Below, piece after piece: positions 1 through 5,274 of a stretch of 5,274 nucleotides of DNA (position 1 is the first letter of the stretch; each line of letters starts with the position of its first letter). A program made the translations under genes and the position numbers. The notes below the pieces were generated by a model, which was given only the letters and a program-made list of their open reading frames with translations, made no database searches and was not told where the DNA came from. Origin of the DNA: Gemmatimonadales bacterium (GTDB taxonomy: Bacteria > Gemmatimonadota > Gemmatimonadetes > Gemmatimonadales > GWC2-71-9); contig JACCSE010000188.1 in NCBI GenBank assembly GCA_013813145.1, forward strand, positions 1 through 5,274, given 5' to 3'.

Positions 1-710
1 GGATCGATCGCCGGCCCCCAGCAGCGGAGCAGCCGGTTGACCTCCTCGATCACCGAGGTGCTGCCCGCGACCGCGCCGGCCAGCACGTCGCTGTGGCCGT
101 TGAGATACTTGGTGGCGCTGGTGATGACCACGTCGGCGCCGTGCTCCAGCGGACGGTAGTTGACCGGACTGGCGAAGGTGGCGTCCACCAGCAGCGCCAG
201 GCCGTCGTCTCGCGCCACCCGGGCGACCGCCGGCAGGTCGAGCACCCGCATCAGCGGATTGGTCGGGGTCTCCACGAAGATCGCGCGGGTCGATTTCCGC
301 AGCGACTTGCGCCAGAGCCGCGGTTCGTCCGGGATGACGTACGTGACCTCGATGCCGAGCCGGGCCAGCTCCTCGTCGAAGAACCGCCGGGTGCCTCCGT
401 AGATCCAAGCGCTGCTGATGAGGTGGTCGCCCGGGCGCAGCACGGCCAGATGGGCCAGCGCGGTGGCGCTCATGCCGCTGGAGACGAAGATCGCCTCCTC
501 GGCGCCCTCGAGCAGCGCGTACTTGCGCGCCAGGGCGACCTGGCTCGGCGTGTTGCCCGAGCCGGTGTAGAGGACGTCTTCGGTGGAGCCGACCGGGTTG
601 GTGTAGGTGTTGCTTTGAACGATGCTGGGTGCGATGGGTGTCCAGTCGGGCCGGCGAGACGGCGCTCCGTGGATCGCCGTCGTGGACAGGCCGAACCGGC
701 GGCGGCTCAT
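1..710 (-). CDS. Cys/Met-metabolism PLP-dependent enzyme (cystathionine gamma-synthase/lyase type), 3' end beyond window
   Basis: This is a fold-type I PLP enzyme of the trans-sulfuration family: cystathionine gamma-synthase, gamma- or beta-lyase, or O-acyl-homoserine sulfhydrylase. The first 236 residues of an expected 380-400 are present. Visible: FVSSGMSA (75-82), the cofactor phosphate loop; SAWIYGGTRRFF (100-111), with Y104 the ring-stacking Tyr; ETPTNPL (147-153); LLVDATFASP (173-182), with D176 contacting the pyridine nitrogen; and SATKYLNGHSD (198-208), with K201 the Schiff-base lysine. The usual YSRxGNPT motif reads YTGSGNTP at 48-55, so the Arg that normally reaches the neighbouring subunit's PLP phosphate is replaced by Gly. 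The ATG at 710 overlaps the upstream stop as ATGA; no Shine-Dalgarno is visible, so translation is probably coupled. The exact reaction within the family cannot be set from this part. Confidence 0.9.
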   Translation of the reverse strand, partial: MSRRRFGLSTTAIHGAPSRRPDWTPIAPSIVQSNTYTNPVGSTEDVLYTGSGNTPSQVALARKYALLEGAEEAIFVSSGMSATALAHLAVLRPGDHLISSAWIYGGTRRFFDEELARLGIEVTYVIPDEPRLWRKSLRKSTRAIFVETPTNPLMRVLDLPAVARVARDDGLALLVDATFASPVNYRPLEHGADVVITSATKYLNGHSDVLAGAVAGSTSVIEEVNRLLRCWGPAID

Positions 711-1246
711 GCGACGAGCGAGGCGTGGTAGCAGTCGCCTTCGGATCGAACCAGGAGGTGCAGGGCGAGCGCGTCCAGCGCCTCCCGCATCCGCGGTTCG
801 GGCCAGCCGAGCGCGCGGGCCAGGTCGCCCGCTCCCGCGGGGCCGGTGCGGCAGACGCAGGCGAATGCCTGGCGGGCGTCGGCGGATACCCAGCCCAGAA
901 GCAACGGCTCCCCGCCGTGCACGATCGCCACGATCGCCAGCCGGTGATGGGTCAGCACCTGCTCGATGGCCTCGCGCTGATCGTCGCGGAGCCCTCGAAG
1001 CACGACGAAGCGACTCCGGCCGGAGACCTGGCCCAGCAGCAGTTTGGCGACGATCTCCTCGGCACAACTGAAATCGAGGACCTCGATGCCCGAGAAGTCC
1101 AGCAGTGCCGTCGGGCAGTCGGAGCGCGACAGGGTTTCCTCGATCCGGTTGCGTACCGCGGCACCGGTGGGGCGGGTGACGAGATTCCGGTAGGGTGACG
1201 CCGTGGTCTCGCGCAGCAGGTGACCGATGCGGATGGTCTCGATCAT
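707..1246 (-). CDS. STAS-like (DUF4325-type) protein with probable C-terminal winged helix
   Basis: This 179-residue protein probably partners with the ATPase encoded just upstream. Residues about 20-115 resemble the STAS-like DUF4325 domain: TRPTGAAVRNRIE (24-36), then ALLDFSGIEVLDFSCAEEIV (47-66), a strand-turn-helix with S60 in the position where STAS proteins can be phosphorylated. Residues about 138-175 (starting GAGDLARALGWPEPRMREAL and ending HLLVRSEGDCY) look like a small winged helix-turn-helix, so it may bind DNA or another protein. I chose the ATG at 1246 because it overlaps the ATPase stop as ATGA and has the weak Shine-Dalgarno GAAGAGAG just upstream. The frame stays open to 2068, but that region is the ATPase gene read in another frame. 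The stop overlaps the next start, again as ATGA. The winged-helix call is from pattern only and is less sure than the STAS call. Confidence 0.78.
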   Translation of the reverse strand: MIETIRIGHLLRETTASPYRNLVTRPTGAAVRNRIEETLSRSDCPTALLDFSGIEVLDFSCAEEIVAKLLLGQVSGRSRFVVLRGLRDDQREAIEQVLTHHRLAIVAIVHGGEPLLLGWVSADARQAFACVCRTGPAGAGDLARALGWPEPRMREALDALALHLLVRSEGDCYHASLVA

Positions 1247-2142
1247 CTGCTCTCTTCGTGGGCGGGTATGGTGATCTGCACCTGAGCTCCGGGAAAGAAC
1301 GCGAGGTGATCGGCCAGCGGCACATCGTCGTCCCAGGCCGGAACGATCGACAGCCGTGCGGTACCGCTCCGGATGGAGATCTTTCCTTTCCAGCGATCCA
1401 GGAAGCCCTTGATTCCCGCGAACCCCTGACCGCGGCTCGGATCGCGGAACCGGCTCACGCCCTGAATCAGCGCGGCCTCCAGCGCCGCGCCGTCTCCCCA
1501 GCGATCGCCGAACCGTTTGGCATGGGTGCTCTCCAACGAGCGGCGGAAGCCGACTCCGGCGTCGCTGACGGCGATCACGGCGACCCTGCGGCCCAATCGG
1601 CGGCGGAAGCTGTAGACCTGCACTCCCACCCATCCGCTGGTGCCCGCGTGCTCCACAATATTCTGGCAGGCCTCCGAAAGCGCCATACTGAAGCGCATGG
1701 TCGCGTTTCGCTCCAGCCCCAGCTCGCCGTGCAGGATCCGCAGCGCCGCCTCGTTGACCTTCTCCACCACCTGGTGCACGTCGTCCATCGCCCGGATCGG
1801 CGTCACGTCGAGCAGCACGTCGCTCGGTCCCGTGGCGGAGGCCTTGGGCACGCGGCCGTGCAGCTCGAACAGCTCGGCTGCATGCCGGAAGAAGCCGACC
1901 CGAGCCCAGTACCGTTTGACCTCGTCGCTGGTCGGCACGGTCAGCAGCGGGCGCTCGCGGCGGGCCTCCGCCACCGCCTGTCCCGCGGTCAGCATTCCGA
2001 TCAGCCCGTAGGGCGAGGCCCACTGCGCGCCCCGGGCATCCACCAGCAGCTTCTCCTCCGGCGGCCACGCGTCGAAGCCGGCCGCGAACTGATCGAAACT
2101 ATGGTCGTCCAGATGGGTGGGAACCTCGATCACCCGGGTCAC
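1243..2142 (-). CDS. STAS domain plus GHKL (histidine-kinase-like) ATPase regulatory protein
   Basis: This is probably a cytoplasmic partner-switching regulator that combines an anti-sigma-antagonist-like domain with an anti-sigma-kinase-like ATPase in one chain (299 residues). Residues about 1-95 look like a STAS fold: LLVDARGAQWASPYGLIGML (32-51) matches the strand and helix around the regulatory Ser position, with S43 a candidate. Residues about 120-295 form the ATPase: N-box ALSEACQNIVEHA (154-166), with E157 and N161; G1 box SDAGVGF (193-199), with D194; and G2-like RGQGFAGIK (237-245). No dimerisation and phosphoacceptor His domain and no membrane segment is visible, so it is not a normal sensor kinase. 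The start is GTG at 2142, overlapping the PfkB stop as GTGA; a GTG three codons later is a possible alternative. It ends in an ATGA overlap with the STAS-like gene, which suggests translational coupling and an equimolar pair. Its target is not identifiable; no sigma factor is in the window. Confidence 0.85.
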   Translation of the reverse strand: MTRVIEVPTHLDDHSFDQFAAGFDAWPPEEKLLVDARGAQWASPYGLIGMLTAGQAVAEARRERPLLTVPTSDEVKRYWARVGFFRHAAELFELHGRVPKASATGPSDVLLDVTPIRAMDDVHQVVEKVNEAALRILHGELGLERNATMRFSMALSEACQNIVEHAGTSGWVGVQVYSFRRRLGRRVAVIAVSDAGVGFRRSLESTHAKRFGDRWGDGAALEAALIQGVSRFRDPSRGQGFAGIKGFLDRWKGKISIRSGTARLSIVPAWDDDVPLADHLAFFPGAQVQITIPAHEESR

Positions 2143-3161
2143 GGCGTCACCAGTTGCCCGCGCAGGTGCCGGGAGAGTCCGCCGGCACCACGGAAGGCCA
2201 CGTTGCGAGCCGCGGTCCGCGTGGCGTGGCGGAGCGCGTCCTCGACCGAATCGCCGGCGAAGAGCCGCGCGGCGGCCGCGGCGCCGAACACGTCACCGCA
2301 GCCGGTGGGGTCGAGGGCCTCGGCGCTCTGCGCCGGGATGAGTGCCGAGCGGGCCGTGGAGAGTGGCGGCGGAACGGGGAGATGGTCGCGGGGTGCGCCC
2401 CCTCCGGACCAGCGCACAGTCCTTCGGTGGCGCACCCCGCGACCATCTCCCCGTTCCGCCCAACCATCGAATCCAGGCGCGGCCACGTACGCGGCGCCCT
2501 TGGCGCCGAGAGTCACTACTACCAGCGACACGCCCTCCCCGAGCGCGTCGGCCGCGAGGGAGAGCGGGTCGGGCGAGAGCTGGCGCATCTCGTCCTCGTT
2601 GAGCTGCACCACGTCGAAGCATCCCATCCAGGAGGCGGGCTCCAGGAGCGGGCGGGGGACTCGCATCCCATCGTGCTGCATCCCCAGCAGGAGGCTGTGG
2701 AGATCCGCGTAGATGGGGCCATCGAATCCTCGGCGCAGGGCCTGTGCGGTGCCGAGAGGCAACTCAAAGCCGGAGATGAAATTGAGGTACACGGCGTCGA
2801 GATCCCGCACCATCGGTCCCAGTTCGGGCCAGGTCCAGCCGGGGACGCCGCCTGACATCCGCTCGGTGCGCCGCTCCCGTGACTGGTAATGCAGCACCAC
2901 TCGGTTGTTGGGCGCCGGCACCTCGATGCAGCGGGTCCCCGGAGCGAGGTGCTCCAAGCCGAGCAGCAACTCCCCCGCCTTCCCCGCCAGGTCCTGTCCC
3001 ACCTTGATGAGCGGGACGATCTCCCACCCCGGCGCAACGCTGGCGTCGAGCCCCGCCAGCGCGTATGCGATCCCACCCCACTCCTCGACCGGCGGCGCCG
3101 CCGGATCGCGTCCGTAGATCAGGTCCCAAACGAGGGAGCCGAGGATGCCGACTCTAGGCAT
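2139..3161 (-). CDS. PfkB-family carbohydrate kinase with a 31-codon in-frame repeat insertion
   Basis: This is a ribokinase-fold sugar or nucleoside kinase of unknown substrate. Visible in the 340 residues: an N-terminal strand RVGILGSLVWDL (3-14); a substrate-side WGGIAYALAGL (28-38), corresponding to the family's GG motif; VVQLNEDE (184-191), matching the NxxE region; VVVTLGAKGA (214-223); and the C-terminal signature DPTGCGDVFGA (284-294), with D290 the expected catalytic base. Residues 235-265 are encoded by a 93-bp palindromic element and are rich in Arg, Gly and Pro, unlike the rest. Removing them leaves about 309 residues, the normal family size, and rejoins FDGW to PLSTARSAL. The ATG at 3161 is the only sensible start because it directly precedes the first beta strand; it lacks a visible Shine-Dalgarno, and the bases upstream are repeat sequence. 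The stop overlaps the next gene by 4 bases. Whether the enzyme is active with the insert is unknown. It is not a clear HldE heptose kinase, although the nearby heptosyltransferase makes that worth considering. Confidence 0.9.
   Translation of the reverse strand: MPRVGILGSLVWDLIYGRDPAAPPVEEWGGIAYALAGLDASVAPGWEIVPLIKVGQDLAGKAGELLLGLEHLAPGTRCIEVPAPNNRVVLHYQSRERRTERMSGGVPGWTWPELGPMVRDLDAVYLNFISGFELPLGTAQALRRGFDGPIYADLHSLLLGMQHDGMRVPRPLLEPASWMGCFDVVQLNEDEMRQLSPDPLSLAADALGEGVSLVVVTLGAKGAAYVAAPGFDGWAERGDGRGVRHRRTVRWSGGGAPRDHLPVPPPLSTARSALIPAQSAEALDPTGCGDVFGAAAAARLFAGDSVEDALRHATRTAARNVAFRGAGGLSRHLRGQLVTP
2368..2460 (-). repeat. 93-bp palindromic element inside the PfkB gene (perfect 32-bp arms, 29-nt loop)
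   Basis: The arm at 2368-2399 is an exact reverse complement of 2429-2460 (32 of 32). The outer 18 bases are GGCGGAACGGGGAGATGG and the inner end is GGGGTGCGCC. The intervening 29 bases (2400-2428) are not palindromic overall. On the minus strand they contain GGACTGTGCGCTGGTCC, whose ends GGAC and GTCC could form a small inner stem. The strand given is the orientation in which the loop reads GGACTG. Its length is a multiple of three, and it adds 31 sense codons to the PfkB gene. All six frames are free of stops across it. I see no transposase and no convincing target-site duplication. The loop recurs at 5246-5274, so this is a dispersed repeat. Confidence 0.93.
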
Positions 3162-3172
3162 GAGGCGGAGCC

Positions 3173-3265
3173 GCGGGGTAGCGGGGCAGCGGGGCGGATC
3201 GCTCCGGGAAACGCGGCAGTCCCCTCACCGGAGCGTCTGCCCCGCTGCCACCCTGCCCCGCTGCC
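3173..3265 (-). repeat. Imperfect palindromic repeat spanning the ROK 3' end and the ROK-PfkB gap
   Basis: Bases 3185-3195 pair with 3239-3249 (11 bp) and 3200-3207 pair with 3228-3235 (8 bp), leaving a 20-nt loop at 3208-3227. The left flank is three near-copies of an 8-nt unit, gcgggg plus two variable bases (3173-3196). The right side carries a 13-bp direct repeat, ctgccccgctgcc, at 3237-3249 and 3253-3265. On the minus strand the loop region contains GGACTG and, further on, CCCGGAG, resembling the loop of the element inside PfkB, though the similarity is weak. The ROK stop codon (3225-3227) lies in the loop. There is no T-rich run after the hairpin, so I do not call it an intrinsic terminator. 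It may be a degenerate member of the same family or a separate repeat. Confidence 0.7.
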
Positions 3266-4223
3266 CATCTATGAACACCTTCGCCGCCCCGTACACCCCT
3301 GCCGTCCCCACCAGCTCACCCGGCACGATGCGGCAGGCCGTAACGGCGGGCTTGAAGGCTCGGCGGGAAACTTCGCGGCGCAGCGGTATGAAGAGGTGGT
3401 CTCCTGCCAGGGTCACGCCGCCGCAGACGACGACCACCTCGGGATTGAAGATGTTCAGCAGGTTCGCCACCCCGACGGCGAGGAACTTGGCGGTGTCGTT
3501 CACCACCTCGAGCGCCAGCTCGTCGCCATCGTACGCCGCGTCGTAAACCGTCTGGGCGGTGATCCGTTCGAGGTCGCCCCCGGCGCGCGACGGGATCTTG
3601 CTTTCGGCGCCGGCCTCCAGCGCCTCGCGGGCGCGCATGGCGATGTTGGGACCCGAGGCGTACGCCTCGAGACAGCCGTAGTTGCCGCACTTGCAGCGGC
3701 GACCTTCGGTGTCGATGGTGGTGTGCCCGATTTCCCCGGCCACGTCCGACGCGCCGTGGTAGAGCCGCCCGTCCAGGATGATCCCGCCGCCGATTCCGGT
3801 CCCGATGGTGAGCCCGATGGCGTTCCGGCATCCCCGCGCGGCGCCCACCCACCATTCGCCGAGCACGGCGCAGTTGGCGTCGTTGTCCAGGGCCGCCGTC
3901 AGTCCCAGGCGATCGTGGATGATCTGCCGGAGAGGAAGGTCCACCCAGCCGAGGTTGGGAGTGAGCAGCACGATGCCGCTCCGGGTGTCGAGCGGGCCGG
4001 GCGCCCCCACTCCCACGCCGAGGATCTCCGCGCCGGGCACCGTCCGGCGGGTCTCAGCGATGGTCCGCTCGGCCAGGGCGACGAGACGGTCGAGCACGTC
4101 CTCCGCGCCGGCCTCCGAATGGGTCGGCTCGGTGCCCAGCGCGTGGAGCGCGGACCCGTCCTCGGCCACGCTGCCGACGACCAGGTTGGTGCCGCCGATG
4201 TCAATGCCCAAAACGAATCGCAC
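3225..4223 (-). CDS. ROK-family sugar kinase, probable glucokinase
   Basis: This is probably a cytoplasmic ATP-dependent glucokinase or closely related hexose kinase that phosphorylates free sugar at O6. Visible motifs, numbered from the GTG start (332 residues): phosphate-binding DIGGTN at 8-13; DNDAN at 113-117, with D115 the likely catalytic base; GTGIGGG at 141-147; EIGH at 164-167; and the ROK zinc signature CKCGNYGCLE at 177-186. H167, C177, C179 and C184 have the usual zinc-ligand spacing. No helix-turn-helix precedes the kinase, so it is an enzyme and not a ROK repressor. I chose the GTG at 4223 because GGGGAGG lies 6 nt upstream and it starts directly before FVLGIDIGGTN; the frame is open to 4376, but starting there would add an atypical Arg-rich leader overlapping the GT9 gene. 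The last 13 residues or so (GQRGRVAAGQTLR) are encoded by a palindromic repeat arm and look like an acquired tail. Exact sugar specificity is not readable; mannose, fructose or N-acetyl sugars remain possible. Confidence 0.92.
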   Translation of the reverse strand: MRFVLGIDIGGTNLVVGSVAEDGSALHALGTEPTHSEAGAEDVLDRLVALAERTIAETRRTVPGAEILGVGVGAPGPLDTRSGIVLLTPNLGWVDLPLRQIIHDRLGLTAALDNDANCAVLGEWWVGAARGCRNAIGLTIGTGIGGGIILDGRLYHGASDVAGEIGHTTIDTEGRRCKCGNYGCLEAYASGPNIAMRAREALEAGAESKIPSRAGGDLERITAQTVYDAAYDGDELALEVVNDTAKFLAVGVANLLNIFNPEVVVVCGGVTLAGDHLFIPLRREVSRRAFKPAVTACRIVPGELVGTAGVYGAAKVFIDGQRGRVAAGQTLR

Positions 4224-5274
4224 GCCGATCCTCCCCGGCCTTGGTCCCGGCCACAGCCTCGATGACCGTCTCCACGGCAAGCTCCCGCATGCACCGGTGG
4301 TGAAGCAGCGGGCAGACCTGCGGACCATGTGCGGAACAGGGGCGGCAGGGTAGTCCGCCGTGGCCGAGCGCCACATCGGCGGTGCCCCGAGGCCCGAACC
4401 CCTGCTCCGGGACGGTGGGACCGAAGATCGCCACTACCGGAGTGCCCACCGCTGTCCCGAGATGCAACGGGGCCGAGTCGTTGGTGACCAGCACGCGCGC
4501 CCGCGCGATCAGCGCCGCCGAGATCCGGAGGCTCACCGCTCCTGCCGCGCTGTGCACCAGGCCCGGCGCCCGGGCCGCGATCGCCTTGGCCAGCGGCACG
4601 TCTTCCGCACCGCCGACGAGGACGATTGGCTCGCCGAGCGCGGCGGCGAGCTCCGGGTAGTAGGGCCAGCGCTTGGTGCCCCAGATCGAGCCGGGAGCGA
4701 TCGCGATGAACCCGGGCGCGACGTCCCGCCGGGCCAGCCACTCGTCGGCCGCCGCAAAGTCCTCCTCGCCCAGCGCGAGCCACACCGGCGGCGTCTCGCC
4801 TGGCCGCGGCCCGGTCAGCGCCAGCAGCCGCTCGACCTCGTGTCCCCTTCCGGGTCGGCCAATCCGCGTGGTATAAGTAATCGCGGCGGCGGCATCGGCG
4901 AAGCCCGTGCGCTCGGGCACGTTGCCCAGCAGGGCGAGCCCCGCCGAGCGCCAGGAGCGATGCGGCAGGAAGGCGCGATCGTAGTGCCGCGCTCGCAGCG
5001 CGGCCGCGACTCGCCAGAGCCCGGCGAGTCCCGCGTCACGGCCTCGCTTGTCGTACCGGATGACCTCGCGCACCGCCGGGTGCGTCTCGAGCAGCCCCGC
5101 CGCCGCCGGCGTCGTCACCACATCCACCGGTCCGAACCGCTCCGCCAGCGCCGACAGCAGCGGGGTGGTGAGCACGACGTCGCCGAGGAAGGCGGTCTGA
5201 ATTACCAGAGTGGCGGAGCGGGGGGCTGGGGCCCAGGGGGGCGCTGCCGGAGGACTGTGTGCTTGTCCGGAGGC
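4201..5274 (-). CDS. waaF: GT9-family LPS heptosyltransferase (WaaF/heptosyltransferase II-like), 5' end beyond window
   Basis: This gene probably transfers L-glycero-D-manno-heptose from ADP-heptose to the inner core of LPS, at the cytoplasmic face of the inner membrane. What is visible: an N-terminal GT9 motif LVIQTAFLGDVVLTTP (codons from 5208 down), whose Asp after LG is the expected catalytic base; the mid-protein segment APGSIWGTKRWP; the nucleotide-sugar site TNDSAPLHLGTAVGTP followed by FGPT; and a Cys-rich stretch with LPCRPCS and CPLLHHRCMR, typical of WaaF. From LVIQ to the stop there are about 335 residues, normal for the family. The frame stays open for 22 more codons to the window edge with no ATG, GTG or TTG, and those codons are repeat sequence (5212-5274). 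The GTG at 5175 would lose the LGD motif and has no ribosome binding site, so I reject it as the start. The true start is outside the window or is a non-standard codon such as CTG at 5208. The 3' end overlaps the ROK gene by 23 bp. A related GT9 enzyme such as WaaC is less likely. Confidence 0.85.
   Translation of the reverse strand, partial: ASGQAHSPPAAPPWAPAPRSATLVIQTAFLGDVVLTTPLLSALAERFGPVDVVTTPAAAGLLETHPAVREVIRYDKRGRDAGLAGLWRVAAALRARHYDRAFLPHRSWRSAGLALLGNVPERTGFADAAAAITYTTRIGRPGRGHEVERLLALTGPRPGETPPVWLALGEEDFAAADEWLARRDVAPGFIAIAPGSIWGTKRWPYYPELAAALGEPIVLVGGAEDVPLAKAIAARAPGLVHSAAGAVSLRISAALIARARVLVTNDSAPLHLGTAVGTPVVAIFGPTVPEQGFGPRGTADVALGHGGLPCRPCSAHGPQVCPLLHHRCMRELAVETVIEAVAGTKAGEDRRAIRFGH
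4230..4236 (-). promoter_or_regulatory. Shine-Dalgarno site for the ROK kinase
   Basis: The minus strand reads GGGGAGG, then six bases, then the GTG at 4223-4221. It is the clearest ribosome binding site in the window and decides the ROK start. It lies inside the 3' end of the GT9 gene, so the two genes are very likely on one transcript. Confidence 0.8.
5212..5274 (+). repeat. Partial palindromic element (one arm plus loop) at the GT9 5' end, cut by window edge
   Basis: Bases 5246-5274 match the loop of the element at 2368-2460 (read on its minus strand) at 24 of 29 positions, including exact runs AGGACTGTG and GTCCGGAGG. The preceding arm starts GGCGGAGCGGGG, and its first 18 bases match the other element's arm at 15 positions; both arms end near GGGGnGCGC, and the middle has diverged. 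The second arm would lie beyond the window. The element ends one base from the ACT-CTG codons where GT9 homology begins, so it occupies the place where the start codon should be. Read on the minus strand it is an open frame rich in Pro and Ala that continues into the GT9 frame. Confidence 0.85.

Noticed and set aside
1247..2068. Long N-terminal extension of the STAS-like protein
   Set aside because: The extension is the ATPase gene read out of frame; the ATGA overlap and Shine-Dalgarno at 1246 give a better start.
2360..2369. Shared 10-mer agagtggcgg beside the PfkB element and at 5207-5216 beside the GT9 element, as a possible target site or element end
   Set aside because: It lies on opposite sides relative to loop orientation and is not repeated on the other flank of the PfkB element, so a duplication or fixed end is not supported.
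1195..2712. A 505-codon open frame on the plus strand, antisense to the regulatory and PfkB genes
   Set aside because: No recognisable protein; composition is that of a frame shadow in GC-rich DNA, and it lies opposite three genes with clear motifs.
3173..3265. Intrinsic terminator between the ROK and PfkB genes
   Set aside because: The hairpin is imperfect and no T-rich tract follows on the transcribed strand; the genes downstream continue the same packed operon.
3237..3265. Direct 13-bp repeat considered as the start of a CRISPR or tandem array
   Set aside because: Only two copies with a 3-base gap, inside a palindrome; there are no spacers.
2889..4265. A 458-codon open frame on the plus strand opposite the ROK gene
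   Set aside because: Encodes a His/Arg/Pro-rich sequence with no domain pattern; the opposite strand has complete ROK motifs.

Overview
All six genes I can support lie on the minus strand, tightly packed, in GC-rich DNA with several GTG starts. A heptosyltransferase for the lipopolysaccharide (LPS) core points to a diderm bacterium. GC content and gene style would suit Gemmatimonadota or a similar phylum, but that placement is a low-confidence inference. No stretch over 300 bases lacks a gene.

In the direction of transcription (high to low coordinates) the genes are: a WaaF-like GT9 heptosyltransferase, cut by the window edge (5274-4201); a ROK-family sugar kinase, probably a glucokinase (4223-3225); a PfkB-family carbohydrate kinase (3161-2139); a STAS plus GHKL-ATPase regulatory protein (2142-1243); a STAS-like (DUF4325-type) protein with a probable winged-helix tail (1246-707); and a Cys/Met-metabolism PLP enzyme of the cystathionine gamma-synthase type, cut by the left edge (710-1). 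The last three junctions are 4-base overlaps (GTGA, ATGA, ATGA) and the first is a 23-base overlap. Only the ROK-PfkB junction has a gap (63 bp). This looks like one operon joining envelope-sugar and hexose metabolism, a partner-switch-like regulatory pair, and sulfur amino-acid metabolism. The functional link between these parts is inferred.

The most unusual content is a set of palindromic elements at gene boundaries and inside a gene. A 93-bp element (2368-2460) with perfect 32-bp inverted arms and a 29-nt loop sits in frame inside the PfkB gene and adds 31 codons just before the catalytic motif. Half of a related element (5212-5274) lies exactly where the GT9 start codon should be; its loop matches the first at 24 of 29 positions. 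A third, weaker palindrome (3173-3265) supplies the last codons and stop of the ROK gene and fills the gap up to the PfkB start. Together they suggest a dispersed hairpin repeat that enters coding sequence without breaking the frame, comparable in behaviour to Rickettsia palindromic elements. I do not recognise the family.
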